From NCBI GenBank assembly GCA_944470555.2, contig OX104129.1, forward strand, positions 52,795,998-52,859,997: a stretch of 64,000 bases of DNA, given 5' to 3'. Source of the DNA: Heterobilharzia americana (lineage: Eukaryota; Platyhelminthes; Trematoda; Strigeidida; Schistosomatidae). Under the pieces are notes generated by a model. It was given only the letters and a program-made list of their open reading frames with translations, had not been told where the DNA came from and did no database searches. The position numbers and the translations under genes are program-made. Below, piece by piece: positions 33,577 to 46,668 of the stretch. How positions within the stretch are numbered: the stretch's first letter is position 1; every line of letters begins with the position of its first letter.

Positions 33577-33741
33577 CAACACAAAGTTATCTATTGGCGG
33601 CACCACCTATGTAGGTCCGAGTTTAGCCCTCGTTAGAACCAAACAATCAGACGAGGCGTCCTACCAGGCAGCTTTGGAGAAATATCCAGGGTTACAACAA
33701 CCCAAGCATACTCTTCCGTGCATAACCAGCAATGTTATACA

Positions 33742-35754
33742 TCATGTCACAACCACAGGTCCAAGTGTGACATCCAATGCACGGCGTCCAGCCCCTGATA
33801 AGCAAGTGAAAAAGTGAGTACATCCATTAGATTCTGGTAGGGGTCCTACAATATCTATATGGACGTGGTCGAAACGCATGTCTGGGGCTAGAAATGAGCC
33901 TAAAGGGCTTTTCGTGTGTCGCGTGACTTTACACTTTTGACAAGCTAAGCACGACTGGGCCCACTCCTTAACGTCTTTGTTCATCCCAGGCCAGCAGAAA
34001 CGTTGTGCGATAAGCCTAATGGTGGCTCGTACACCTGGATGAGAGAGTTTGTGCAACGTATTGAAGACGTTGCGTCGACAACTCTTCGGAACTATTGGGC
34101 GTGGTTGACTAGCAGAGACATCGCACAAAATTGCATCCTTGTCTGATCCAACAGGACAAAGTCGCAGTTTGAGAGTTGTGGACGACAACTCATGATGCAG
34201 CTCAAGGTCTTCCTTTTGACGCCGAGCTAGTTCAACGAGATCAATACCCTCGATATAGTTTATCGAAGCTATTCGAGATAGTGCGTCGGCTGCGGAGTTG
34301 TTTGCTCCAGAAATGTGGCGGATGTCTGACGTGAACTGGGAAATGTAATCCAGCTGTCGCGACTCACGAGGGGAGTATTTGTCAGACGCCGAGCTGAGGG
34401 AAAACGTTAACGGTTTGTGGTCTGTGAAAATAATGAAATCACGACCTTCCACAGAATGTCGAAAATGGCGTACAGAACAGTACATGGCTAGGAGTTCCCT
34501 ACCAAATGTACTGTATCTTGTTTCCGCGTCTTGCAGCCGCCTCGAGAAAAAGGCTAACGGTTGCCACTGGTTGTCAGTCAACTGTTGCAAAACTGCTCCA
34601 ATTGCTGAATCAGATGCATCAACAGCAATACTCAAAGGAGCATTGGGGTCATGATGCATAAGCATGGTTGCGTTCGAAATGGCTTCCTTGACTTTAGAAA
34701 AAGCAAGTCTAGCCGCGTTGCCCAGAGCCACGTACTTCGTAGTCCCTCGAAGTAGATCTGTTAGTGGTCCCATGACAGGGGCACAGTTGGGGATAAACCT
34801 TCGATAGTAACTTACAAGGTCATTGAAAGCACAGAGCTGTTTCACAGTGGTCGGCTCTGGATAGTTCGTGATAGCCGTCACTTTGTCTCTCAATGGGCGT
34901 ATACCTTTGTTGTCAATGGTATGCCCAAGGAAGCTGAGTGATTCAACTCCTATTTCACACTTCTGTAAGTTGACTGTGATGCCATATTTTTTAAGTCTTT
35001 CGAATGCGAGGTCCAAATGTTTAAGGTGAGTTTCCTTATCTGGACTCGTAATCAGACAGTCATCGATGTAGACATGAACAAAATTCAAACCATCATCCAA
35101 AAAGCGTTGAAATGCTTGTGCTGCATTCCAAAGACCGAATGGCATACGCAGGAATTCAAGCAGGCCATGAGGAGTAATAATGGTTGTTTTCGCGATATCT
35201 TCTGCTGCCGTAAGTATCTGATTAGAGAAAATGTTCATTCCGCATAAGGTTGCAGTCAACTCGTATACGTGAGGTATTGGGTAGTAGTCCAGTGTTGTTT
35301 GGGCATCAGGCCTTCGGTAATCACCGGTTGGACCCCAGTAGTTGCTATCCTTCTTGGGAACCATGTGCAGTGATGATGCCCAAGGACCACTTGAAGGTTT
35401 GATAATGCCCAGTTCGAGCATGTGGTCGAATTCACTCTTCGCCGTCCTCAGCTTATCAGGGGCTGGACGCCGTGCATTGGATGTCACACTTGGACCTGTG
35501 GTTGTGACATGATGTATAACATTGCTGGTTATGCACGGAAGAGTATGCTTGGGTTGTTGTAACCCTGGATATTTCTCCAAAGCTGCCTGGTAGGACGCCT
35601 CGTCTGATTGTTTGGTTCTAACGAGGGCTAAACTCGGACCTACATAGGTGGTGCCGCCAATAGATAACTTTGTGTTGTTATCTATCGGACGTCGACGGCA
35701 AGCATCTACGAGCAGATCGTAATGGTTCGGCAAATTTATGCCAATGATGGGCAT
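33742..35754 (-). pseudogene. Gypsy pol: RT, RNase H and truncated integrase, with chimeric end
   Basis: A 670-codon open frame. RT motifs are [18 protein letters not shown] and YIDDCLITSPD. The motif A strand (normally [12 protein letters not shown]) is missing: the sequence goes from NIFSNQ to AAEDIAKT, so a catalytic Asp is lost by an in-frame deletion. RNase H shows [23 protein letters not shown] and ADALSR. The integrase zinc finger (HKLSHPGVRAT...CLACQKC) and the first Asp (HIDIVGPLPES) are present. The last about 17 residues after FFTC are antisense of the left arm, so the end is not a real protein. Confidence 0.88.
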
Positions 35755-36073
35755 AGACGTCAGCCGGGAGGAAAATCCAGTGGATAGGTTTACGTAAACC
35801 TAAGTTGAGGTAGGCATACCGTCTCCCAAACGTCACGACTGCCTTGCCGTTGGCTGCTTGGGGATCGAAGGATGGGTCGTAATGACGCCCCTTTGTCGGT
35901 GCGGGAAGAACGCCAACTTCTGCGCCGGTGTCGACGAGGTAGCGAACTTTCGTTTTGACATCCGTGACGTAGAGCAAATGGCTGTTTCCGCCGGGTACGG
36001 TTTCCATGAACACTTGCCGGCGTGGCCATTTCCCGAGTTTTTGTCCTTGTTGAAACTGCATGGCTTCCGACAT
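35678..36073 (-). pseudogene. Gypsy protease region, right arm
   Basis: Same as 33181-33576 except one Ala/Val difference (AVVTFGRR against AVATFGRR). It carries the same frame break before RT. Confidence 0.8.
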
Positions 36074-36139
36074 TTTCTGGCTTCGTCTCCGTAAGTATTA
36101 TGAAACCAGCACCATTCCGGGTTTTCCATCCTGTTAGGT

Positions 36140-36469
36140 TTAGTTTTGGAGCAACCACGCAAGTTGCTGCGATGCGCTAAGATGCGTTTCTGTGAGATCG
36201 CCTTCCTTCAAGAGTGCGGCCATGAGAAGTGCATGAGGATCACTTACTTCAGGATTAAACATGCGTGCTGTAACACGCCTGTTTACTTCCCACAGTAGTG
36301 ACCGTATGACAGCAAGAAATCGAGAATGAGGATCTGCGACTACCTGTTCTCGAAAATCTACCTCGGCATACAGAAACCATGTTTCTGCATTTTCTGGCAA
36401 ATATGGCACGAGTTGGATCGTGTTCGTAGTCGACTTAATACGAACAAGCTTAGGAGTGTGGTCGGACAT
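36140..36469 (-). pseudogene. Gypsy gag, right arm
   Basis: Mirror copy of 32785-33114 with the same stop. The nucleocapsid-like CWFH...KCRKPC motif again lies in a shifted frame downstream. Confidence 0.8.
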
Positions 36470-36808
36470 GAGAAAGTGTAGTAAGTGGATATATAAATGT
36501 TATCGAAATGAAAGCAATATGCAAGTACAAAATGGAACGGGTTCACCAATTCAATATTCGTTATTGGTCGGGATATGTGATCACGTCGGCCTCACCAATT
36601 TAGGAATTGTCCTGGTGCGAACTTGACAGACGCAAAAGCCAATCACCAATTATTCGAACTTGTTATATATCCACGAGTGCGAGAGCAAGAAAGAACACGA
36701 TAGCGTAGTCTAACGGAATAGTATATTTGAATGGTTGTGCCAAGATACCGATGCGTTCCAACTAACTGGCTAGAGAGTCGAATACGAGCAGTGCAACGTA
36801 ACATGACA

Positions 36809-38844
36809 GCCAGCCAAACGCGGATCTCATATGTCCCCTTCATCAAATCTGTTGAGGTACAATCGCCAACCTCTTTTTTATAAATTTCTTACCCCTGGGT
36901 GTTATTTATTCTAAGAATATTTTTTAAATGATTCATGTGTCCCTGCACCAATCGCTCACTTTTTGCTGTCTCGATCTTATCATTTCTGGAAATGAGAGTT
37001 ATCATAGTGGAAGCAGCTACTTTCGGTAGGTAACCTAGTGCACTCCATCTGTAACGGCTTGAAATCTAATTTAGGGAAGTGTATTTGGGGATGGGTGGCG
37101 TCCAGTTAAAGCCTATTCCCTAGAATTAATTGTAAAAACGTATTACATAAGGTTATCAACGCTATTTGAATGATGAACTTTGGTGACTTACAAAATTATT
37201 ATAATTACTACTTTCAGTTATAAGTCCCACCAACAAAACTCTGTTGATCGCGATTCCCAGTTTTTATAAGGCACTTTTATTGAACTTTTCTGACCTTCTC
37301 TCGTCTTCTGTTTTCTGTTCTCCTCTACAGATGCTGGTCTGGAATCAGGTATAGTGGAAATGGCTATCCCACTTATATGAACTACTGAGGGAAAACCACT
37401 TTTTTATCCACCCGGAACCAAGTCACTAAGTGCAGAAACAGCATTTCATTCCAGAACTACATCGGGCTCACTATTTTCATCCATTAATGATACTATATAC
37501 TCAGAACACACTGTCTAATATCGTGATGTTATGCCTACCAGCGACTGGACATCCGAAGAACCTTTTATGCTGTCGAACTACTATTATTATCCTGCTTGTG
37601 AGTTTTTATTCGAAGATCCACCCGTATTTATAAGTTTTGTAGTATTTATTGTTATTACTTAGCTTTTAGTGTTCTTTGCAGTTACCTGCCATCCGGTGCA
37701 ATATATACCAAAAGGGAGAAAATAAGTAGAATAAAGAGCAACAAGTTGAGAGTTGAGGGGGAAGCCCAATGCAAAAATAAAGCGAAATTCTTGAGGAAAT
37801 ACAACCAACTTCCCTTTTTATGCTTTTTCCCTCCTTTTTCTCATATTACCCCCTGAATTCGCCTTCCTCATCCAACCTATATTTTTACTTGTCTACTATC
37901 CCCGCTCGATTTCGCTTCATTTCCCTTTATTTGTCTGCTTTCACGAAATGACGTCAGCATCTGCTTGTGTGATATTCGTTTGCAGCATAATACTCATGAC
38001 CTTTGTCATCCTTTTCTTAACTTCCAGTCTTTTTTACAGACTTAGCAGGCACGTCATTATCTAAGTGTTATGTATAAAAAGTTAGTATTGACAAGTACCG
38101 TTATCACTCCTGTTGGCAGCTATTATATGGCTGCAGTGAACCGCATACGTAAGGTTCAGACGTTATGCGGCAACACCTGGTCATTTATTAACGTCGATTA
38201 GGCTAATTTATTGGTACTGGGAGCTGAGACTTCTTTATTCTTCGATCTAACTCATCAGAAATGGCTTTATAAAATCTTTTGCATCGTCTATAAAACGTAG
38301 GCTGATGACAACGCGCACGCTTCCGTAACAACACAGATCTCAATCTTTTAATAGAAGATGCGTCTTCAAAGTCCTAATACCAATAAATGTGAGAAATGAA
38401 ATGACGCTCTATCCGACAAACACGTGTCACTCACTTCCTTCTAGACGTTGAAATGATGGATCACATAGAAGGCACTGACAAAAATATTTTGGATAAACCT
38501 AAAAACCCCATAATTGCTGATTTCCTTAGGCAAATGAATGCCGAAATGCATGTGAAAATAAAGAAGATGCAATAGAATTGTAAATTTAATTTATTCTATG
38601 TAGTTAAACAGTTCTCTCAATGGCTGCTGTAGCTGCGCTATGTCTTCTCTTTTTTACCCGTCAGTGGCTCATAAAAATCTACTTTTCACCTCTTTTACAG
38701 CTTTTGTAAACAGCGTCCCTATCATTGTATACTTTTCCCATTTAATCTCCTTTTATTCCTTTCCCCCTCCCCCCCCCCCCATTTACCTCTTTTTGTCAGA
38801 CTGGGGTAACACAAGTAGTGAACTTCATGCGCCAAACTGCCCAT
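36809..38844. other. Non-coding stretch between palindrome and U6 array
   Basis: 2 kb of AT-rich sequence. I see no supported gene on either strand. There is a C-run near 38765-38780. The array begins abruptly at 38845. Confidence 0.55.
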
Positions 38845-38858
38845 AACTCTCTCCTATC

Positions 38859-38864
<6 letters not shown>

Positions 38865-38929
<65 letters not shown>
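38865..38929. repeat. Expanded (AT)n microsatellite of unit 1
   Basis: About 65 bases of nearly pure AT, much longer than the AT runs of the other units (roughly 15-30 bases). It explains most of the extra length of unit 1. Confidence 0.95.
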
Positions 38930-38930
<1 letters not shown>

Positions 38931-39338
38931 TTCATCACTAGATAAGATGGACAGTACACCTGTGAGTGCCAGACACCAGCCCACTATCAACATCACTGCA
39001 CTCTCAAGCATACCAGCATTCACCTCACCTGGATTCCATTGGTGAGTTGACACAAGCCACTAGTGTAGTAGTCCTAGTACTATTATCATTAATACTCTTA
39101 TTATCGTTGTTATCATTATTGGTAGTAGAAGTAGTAGGCTGTCACCATGATGAGGAGATGATGATCACGACGATGATTAGGATGGTGATGCTGATGATGC
39201 TGATGCTGATGATTCTGGTGTAGTTGAGTCGGTGGATCAGGTGACACTAGTGAATGCCAGGACGGACGGACGGACGGTGGTGGATGGATGGATGGATGGA
39301 TGTATGGATGTATGTATGAATGGACGGATGATTGGGAC

Positions 39339-39385
39339 AATATGGAACGCTTCACGATTTTGCGTGTCATCCTTGCGCAGGGGCC

Positions 39386-39425
<40 letters not shown>

Positions 39426-39442
39426 ACCGCCGAAGCGAGTAC
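39339..39442 (-). ncRNA. U6: U6 snRNA sequence, copy 1
   Basis: U6 is the catalytic-centre RNA of the spliceosome. The minus strand here matches metazoan U6 over its full 104-base body. The 5' stem-loop is nt 1-19 (GTACTCGC-TTCG-GCGGTAC), ACAGAGA is at nt 41-47, the AGC triad at 53-55, followed by the internal stem-loop and GCGTTCCATATT at the end. Relative to vertebrate U6, G3-C17 of the 5' stem is replaced by A3-T17, which keeps pairing. The 3' end reads CCATATTGTCCC instead of CCATATTTTT, so no Pol III terminator is present. No TATA-like box is seen 20-35 bases upstream. Confidence 0.9.
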
Positions 39443-39731
39443 GATCATCACACACAACACACGCACACTTACACCCACAAAACTGCAAATATCAATTCAT
39501 CCCACATTCACACATCTTGCACAAAACTCCATCAACCAACCACAGTCAATATGAACACACGTCACACTGCATCACGCCATCACAAATCCAACACAAACCA
39601 TCTGTCGACTACCACGTACACCTGCTCACACACACTCCATCCTCCACCGCATATCAGTAGTATATCCATCACATGACAATAAAAGCAAAACCAACAACAA
39701 TTGCCCCATCACAACAAATACATACATACGC

Positions 39732-39762
<31 letters not shown>

Positions 39763-40301
39763 CCCGATACAATGACACACAAAGAAAGCAACACCGAAAC
39801 ACCTGAACACACCCGAATCATGCCTGCACCCACAACACAGGCAGAATATACACCAACTCTCTCCTATCATATCCATATACATATATATATATATATATAT
39901 ATACTTCATCACTAGATAAGATGGACAGTACACCTGTGAGTGCCAGACACCAGCCCACTATCAACATCACTGCACTCTCAAGCATACCAGCATTCACCTC
40001 ACCTGGATTCCATTGGTGAGTTGACACAAGCCACTAGTGTAGTAGTCCTAGTACTATTATCATTAATACTCTTATTATCGTTGTTATCATTATTGGTAGT
40101 AGAAGTAGTAGGCTGTCACCATGATGAGGAGATGATGATCACGACGATGATTAGGATGGTGATGCTGATGATGCTGATGCTGATGCTGATGATTCTGGTG
40201 TAGTTGAGTCGGTGGATCAGGTGACACTAGTGAATGCCAGGACGGACGGACGGGTGGGATGGATGTATGGATGTATGTATGAATGGACGGATGATTGGGA
40301 C

Positions 40302-40348
40302 AATATGGAACGCTTCACGATTTTGCGTGTCATCCTTGCGCAGGGGCC

Positions 40349-40388
<40 letters not shown>

Positions 40389-40405
40389 ACCGCCGAAGCG
40401 AGTAC
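40302..40405 (-). ncRNA. U6: U6 snRNA sequence, copy 2
   Basis: Identical by eye to copy 1, in unit 39855-40815. The adjacent GGAT block on its 3' side is short. Confidence 0.9.
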
Positions 40406-41260
40406 GATCATCACACACAACACACGCACACTTACACCCACAAAACTGCAAATATCAATTCATCCCACATTCACACATCTTGCACAAAACTCCATCAACC
40501 AACCACAGTCAATATGAACACACGTCACACTGCATCACGCCATCACAAATCCAACACAAACCATCTGTCGACTACCACGTACACCTGCTCACACACACTC
40601 CATCCTCCACCGCATATCAGTAGTATATCCATCACATGACAATAAAAGCAAAACCAACAACAATTGCCCCATCACAACAAATACATACATACGCCAAACA
40701 CACACACACACACACACACACACCCCGATACAATGACACACAAAGAAAGCAACACCGAAACACCTGAACACACCCGAATCATGCCTGCACCCACAACACA
40801 GGCAGAATATACACCAACTCTCTCCTATCATATCCATATACATATATATATATATATATACTTCATCACTAGATAAGATGGACAGTACACCTGTGAGTGC
40901 CAGACACCAGCCCACTATCAACATCACTGCACTCTCAAGCATACCAGCATTCACCTCACCTGGATTCCATTGGTGAGTTGACACAAGCCACTAGTGTAGT
41001 AGTCCTAGTACTATTATCATTAATACTCTTATTATCGTTGTTATCATTATTGGTAGTAGAAGTAGTAGGCTGTCACCATGATGAGGAGATGATGATCACG
41101 ACGATGATTAGGATGGTGATGCTGATGATGCTGATGATGCTGATGCTGATGATTCTGGTGTAGTTGAGTCGGTGGATCAGGTGACACTAGTGAATGCCAG
41201 GACGGACGGACGGGTGGATGGATGTATGGATGTATGTATGAATGGACGGATGATTGGGAC

Positions 41261-41307
41261 AATATGGAACGCTTCACGATTTTGCGTGTCATCCTTGCGC
41301 AGGGGCC

Positions 41308-41347
<40 letters not shown>

Positions 41348-41364
41348 ACCGCCGAAGCGAGTAC
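41261..41364 (-). ncRNA. U6: U6 snRNA sequence, copy 3
   Basis: Identical by eye to copy 1, in unit 40816-41778. Confidence 0.9.
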
Positions 41365-41653
41365 GATCATCACACACAACACACGCACACTTACACCCAC
41401 AAAACTGCAAATATCAATTCATCCCACATTCACACATCTTGCACAAAACTCCATCAACCAACCACAGTCAATATGAACACACGTCACACTGCATCACGCC
41501 ATCACAAATCCAACACAAACCATCTGTCGACTACCACGTACACCTGCTCACACACACTCCATCCTCCACCGCATATCAGTAGTATATCCATCACATGACA
41601 ATAAAAGCAAAACCAACAACAATTGCACCATCACAACAAATACATACATACGC

Positions 41654-41688
<35 letters not shown>

Positions 41689-42221
41689 CGATACAATGAC
41701 ACACAAAGAAAGCAACACCGAAACACCTGAACACACCCGAATCATGCCTGCACCCACAACACAGGCAGAATATACACCAACTCTCTCCTATCATATCCAT
41801 ATACATATATATATATATATATATATACTTCATCACTAGATAAGATGGACAGTACACCTGTGAGTGCCAGACACCAGCCCACTATCAACATCACTGCACT
41901 CTCAAGCATACCAGCATTCACCTCACCTGGATTCCATTGGTGAGTTGACACAAGCCACTAGTGTAGTAGTCCTAGTACTATTATCATTAATACTCTTATT
42001 ATCGTTGTTATCATTATTGGTAGTAGAAGTAGTAGGCTGTCACCATGATGAGGAGATGATGATCACGACGATGATTAGGATGGTGATGCTGATGATGCTG
42101 ATGCTGATGATTCTGGTGTAGTTGAGTCGGTGGATCAGGTGACACTAGTGAATGCCAGGACGGACGGACGGGTGGTGGATGGATGGATGGATGTATGTAT
42201 GAATGGACGGATGATTGGGAC

Positions 42222-42268
42222 AATATGGAACGCTTCACGATTTTGCGTGTCATCCTTGCGCAGGGGCC

Positions 42269-42308
<40 letters not shown>

Positions 42309-42325
42309 ACCGCCGAAGCGAGTAC
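42222..42325 (-). ncRNA. U6: U6 snRNA sequence, copy 4
   Basis: Identical by eye to copy 1, in unit 41779-42739. Confidence 0.9.
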
Positions 42326-42614
42326 GATCATCACACACAACACACGCACACTTACACCCACAAAACTGCAAATATCAATTCATCCCACATTCACACATCT
42401 TGCACAAAACTCCATCAACCAACCACAGTCAATATGAACACACGTCACACTGCATCACGCCATCACAAATCCAACACAAACCATCTGTCGACTACCACGT
42501 ACACCTGCTCACACACACTCCATCCTCCACCGCATATCAGTAGTATATCCATCACATGACAATAAAAGCAAAACCAACAACAATTGCACCATCACAACAA
42601 ATACATACATACGC

Positions 42615-42649
<35 letters not shown>

Positions 42650-43187
42650 CGATACAATGACACACAAAGAAAGCAACACCGAAACACCTGAACACACCCG
42701 AATCATGCCTGCACCCACAACACAGGCAGAATATACACCAACTCTCTCCTATCATATCCATATACACATATATATATATATATACTTCATCACTAGATAA
42801 GATGGACAGTACACCTGTGAGTGCCAGACACCAGCCCACTATCAACATCACTGCACTCTCAAGCATACCAGCATTCACCTCACCTGGATTCCATTGGTGA
42901 GTTGACACAAGCCACTAGTGTAGTAGTCCTAGTACTATTATCATTAATACTCTTATTATCGTTGTTATCATTATTGGTAGTAGAAGTAGTAGGCTGTCAC
43001 CATGATGAGGAGATGATGATCACGACGATGATTAGGATGGTGATGCTGATGATGCTTATGTGATGATTGATGCTGATGATTCTGGTGTAGTTGAGTCGGT
43101 GGATCAGGTGACACTAGTGAATGCCAGGACGGACGGACGGGTGGATGGATGTATGGATGTATGTATGAATGGACGGATGATTGGGAC

Positions 43188-43234
43188 AATATGGAACGCT
43201 TCACGATTTTGCGTGTCATCCTTGCGCAGGGGCC

Positions 43235-43274
<40 letters not shown>

Positions 43275-43291
43275 ACCGCCGAAGCGAGTAC
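43188..43291 (-). ncRNA. U6: U6 snRNA sequence, copy 5
   Basis: Identical by eye to copy 1, in unit 42740-43707. The variable GATGCT block of this unit has a distinctive disruption (gatgcttatgtgatgattg). Confidence 0.9.
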
Positions 43292-43580
43292 GATCATCAC
43301 ACACAACACACGCACACTTACACCCACAAAACTGCAAATATCAATTCATCCCACATTCACACATCTTGCACAAAACTCCATCAACCAACCACAGTCAATA
43401 TGAACACACGTCACACTGCATCACGCCATCACAAATCCAACACAAACCATCTGTCGACTACCACGTACACCTGCTCACACACACTCCATCCTCCACCGCA
43501 TATCAGTAGTATATCCATCACATGACAATAAAAGCAAAACCAACAACAATTGCACCATCACAACAAATACATACATACGC

Positions 43581-43617
<37 letters not shown>

Positions 43618-44154
43618 CGATACAATGACACACAAAGAAAGCAACACCGAAACACCTGAACACACCCGAATCATGCCTGCACCCACAACACAGGCAGAAT
43701 ATACACCAACTCTCTCCTATCATATCCATATATATATATATATATATATACTTCATCACTAGATAAGATGGACAGTACACCTGTGAGTGCCAGACACCAG
43801 CCCACTATCAACATCACTGCACTCTCAAGCATACCAGCATTCACCTCACCTGGATTCCATTGGTGAGTTGACACAAGCCACTAGTGTAGTAGTCCTAGTA
43901 CTATTATCATTAATACTCTTATTATCGTTGTTATCATTATTGGTAGTAGAAGTAGTAGGCTGTCACCATGATGAGGAGATGATGATCACGACGATGATTA
44001 GGATGGTGATGCTGATGATGCTGATGTGATGATGTGATGCTGATGATTCTGGTGTAGTTGAGTCGGTGGATCAGGTGACACTAGTGAATGCCAGGACGGA
44101 CGGACGGGTGGATGGATGTATGGATGTATGTATGAATGGACGGATGATTGGGAC

Positions 44155-44201
44155 AATATGGAACGCTTCACGATTTTGCGTGTCATCCTTGCGCAGGGGC
44201 C

Positions 44202-44241
<40 letters not shown>

Positions 44242-44258
44242 ACCGCCGAAGCGAGTAC
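44155..44258 (-). ncRNA. U6: U6 snRNA sequence, copy 6
   Basis: Identical by eye to copy 1, in unit 43708-44672. This unit carries a gatgtgatgatgtgatgc variant of the GATGCT block. Confidence 0.9.
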
Positions 44259-44547
44259 GATCATCACACACAACACACGCACACTTACACCCACAAAACT
44301 GCAAATATCAATTCATCCCACATTCACACATCTTGCACAAAACTCCATCAACCAACCACAGTCAATATGAACACACGTCACACTGCATCACGCCATCACA
44401 AATCCAACACAAACCATCTGTCGACTACCACGTACACCTGCTCACACACACTCCATCCTCCACCGCATATCAGTAGTATATCCATCACATGACAATAAAA
44501 GCAAAACCAACAACAATTGCACCATCACAACAAATACATACATACGC

Positions 44548-44582
<35 letters not shown>

Positions 44583-45123
44583 CGATACAATGACACACAA
44601 AGAAAGCAACACCGAAACACCTGAACACACCCGAATCATGCCTGCACCCACAACACAGGCAGAATATACACCAACTCTCTCCTATCATATCCATATATAT
44701 ATATATATATATATATACTTCATCACTAGATAAGATGGACAGTACACCTGTGAGTGCCAGACACCAGCCCACTATCAACATCACTGCACTCTCAAGCATA
44801 CCAGCATTCACCTCACCTGGATTCCATTGGTGAGTTGACACAAGCCACTAGTGTAGTAGTCCTAGTACTATTATCATTAATACTCTTATTATCGTTGTTA
44901 TCATTATTGGTAGTAGAAGTAGTAGGCTGTCACCATGATGAGGAGATGATGATCACGACGATGATTAGGATGGTGATGCTGATGATGCTGATGCTGATGA
45001 TGCTGATGCTGATGATTCTGGTGTAGTTGAGTCGGTGGATCAGGTGACACTAGTGAATGCCAGGACGGACGGACGGGTGGATGGATGTATGGATGTATGT
45101 ATGAATGGACGGATGATTGGGAC

Positions 45124-45170
45124 AATATGGAACGCTTCACGATTTTGCGTGTCATCCTTGCGCAGGGGCC

Positions 45171-45210
<40 letters not shown>

Positions 45211-45227
45211 ACCGCCGAAGCGAGTAC
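45124..45227 (-). ncRNA. U6: U6 snRNA sequence, copy 7
   Basis: Identical by eye to copy 1, in the last unit before the Gypsy insertion. Confidence 0.9.
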
Positions 45228-45605
45228 GATCATCACACACAACACACGCACACTTACACCCACAAAACTGCAAATATCAATTCATCCCACATTCACACAT
45301 CTTGCACAAAACTCCATCAACCAACCACAGTCAATATGAACACACGTCACACTGCATCACGCCATCACAAATCCAACACAAACCATCTGTCGACTACCAC
45401 GTACACCTGCTCACACACACTCCATCCTCCACCGCATATCAGTAGTATATCCATCACATGACAATAAAAGCAAAACCAACAACAATTGCACCATCACAAC
45501 AAATACATACATACGCCAAACACACACACACACACACACACCCCGATACAATGACACACAAAGAAAGCAACACCGAAACACCTGAACACACCCGAATTAT
45601 TCCTG

Positions 45606-46037
45606 TGTAGGTATGCGTGTTACAATTCCGTAACGATTGACCAACCCTACTTAATTTGATGTGCTCTAGTACCTGCTTAACCAGTACTTTACCTAACGTG
45701 TAAGTACTGGTAACAAAACACAAATCAAAAGAACTGATACGCAATGTATTTAAAGGAGCTATGTATTTAAGGTAAATGTTATAATAATGAATGAGGGAAA
45801 AGTTTAATCAACTTATCTGGCTTGTAAGGCTGAACTAGGGACTCGGAGTACGTGCGTGGTGATCAGCACAATGGAGCGCAAAAATGGCGTCCAAGCCTGC
45901 TCGGATGCATGCTCGTTAAAACAAAACTTAAAACACCCTAAGCATCCGGAGGCAAGCTAGAGATTTATTTAGTTAATTTAATTTAAACTATTTATTTTAG
46001 CCCTAGTTATATTTTGGTGCCAGGAAGGTGCACTACA
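45606..46037 (-). repeat. 3' LTR of Gypsy element 2 (full length)
   Basis: 432 bases. On the minus strand it begins TGTAGTGCACC and ends CATACCTACA. It is preceded by a purine-rich tract at 46038-46056 and shares 397 bases with the truncated 5' LTR, with about four differences noticed. Confidence 0.9.
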
Positions 46038-46056
46038 GGTTATCCCCCTCCTAGAA
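46038..46056 (-). other. Polypurine tract of Gypsy element 2
   Basis: Minus strand CTAGGAGGGGGATAACC lies directly upstream of the 3' LTR start (TGTAGTGC). Position and composition fit the plus-strand primer of LTR retrotransposons. It also fixes the true LTR start, showing that the 5' LTR is truncated. Confidence 0.75.
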
Positions 46057-46668
46057 GGTTGTTGGGATACCGGCAACCTTCGATCCTAGGAGGCGACTGC
46101 GAGGCGGACACGCAACACCTTTCCATATTGGTGATGGAGTAGGTGACGTGTGGGTCTCCGAAGCTAGTGCAACTATGCACACCTACGAGGTAAGATAACT
46201 TTGCGTCTAGACGCAACCCTTCTCGCAGTGGTGGAAGGTGACCCAAAGCCTCCGTCTACTTTTCCCTATTGCTTCTTAATCTACCGGGGAGTGTACAGGG
46301 GGAAATTGGTACAAAGAGAACCGAAGAACGATCCAAGTAGCATCGTCAGCGGCCAATTGTATCCAATTTTCAACGCATTTTCTAGGTTCTGCAAGAAGAA
46401 AGAAATGGGACATTAGAGTGCTAAGAAAAGGAAAACCAAACAATTCGAAGTGGGAGGAGTACAGAAAAAAAAATAATAACCAACCAAAAAAAGTTTTCGG
46501 AATTTAAATTGTATTTTTGGTTTTTCTTTTTTTTTTTTGAAAAAAAAACTGTTTGCAAAGTAGTAAACATGACTTTTGAAAACTTTAGGTATGAAAACGC
46601 ATTGAAAGTGTATGCCACGACAAAGTAGTTGAAACTCCGAATTCACCAAGTGTGAAGTTGCTCTGGGG
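46057..46668. other. Gypsy element 2, 3' non-coding region
   Basis: Between the integrase stop and the PPT. It contains A/T homopolymer runs around 46465-46550. No ORF is supported. Confidence 0.6.

Larger units (their letters stand above)
32446..33803 (+). repeat. Palindrome left arm
   Basis: Pairs base for base with 36808-35451 (coordinate sum 69254). The only internal difference noticed is 33419 C against a T at the mirrored position 35835 (minus-strand sense). Frame breaks in gag and pol sit at the same places in both arms. Confidence 0.93.
32446..36808. mobile_element. Ty3/Gypsy element rearranged as a head-to-head palindrome
   Basis: Left arm 32446-33803 (plus) and right arm 36808-35451 (minus) are inverted copies of 1358 bases. 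Each starts with an LTR start (TGTCATGTTACG) and runs through gag, protease and the beginning of RT. The spacer 33804-35450 continues the minus copy through RT, RNase H and the integrase N-terminus, and is cut inside the integrase core (after HFFTC), where it joins the left arm with a 2-base overlap (GC). No 3' LTR remains on either side. Confidence 0.92.
35451..36808 (-). repeat. Palindrome right arm
   Basis: Mirror of 32446-33803. The LTR start is at 36808 on the minus strand. It is continuous with the rest of pol to the left, so this arm belongs to the more complete copy. Confidence 0.93.
38845..45605. repeat. U6-bearing tandem array, block 1 (7 units)
   Basis: Units start (landmark aactctctcc) at 38845, 39855, 40816, 41779, 42740, 43708 and 44673. 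Lengths are 1010, 961, 963, 961, 968 and 965, then 933 for the last, shortened unit. Each unit contains, in plus order: an AT microsatellite, a constant block, a GATGCT-type variable block, a GGAC/GGAT/GTAT block, the U6 sequence (antisense), a constant ACA-rich block, a CA microsatellite, and a short end block. Length differences come almost only from the microsatellites. The Gypsy LTR begins at 45606. Confidence 0.97.

Noticed and set aside
33742..35754. Intact 670-codon pol gene
   Set aside because: Its C-terminal end is antisense of the opposite palindrome arm, RT motif A is deleted and integrase is cut.
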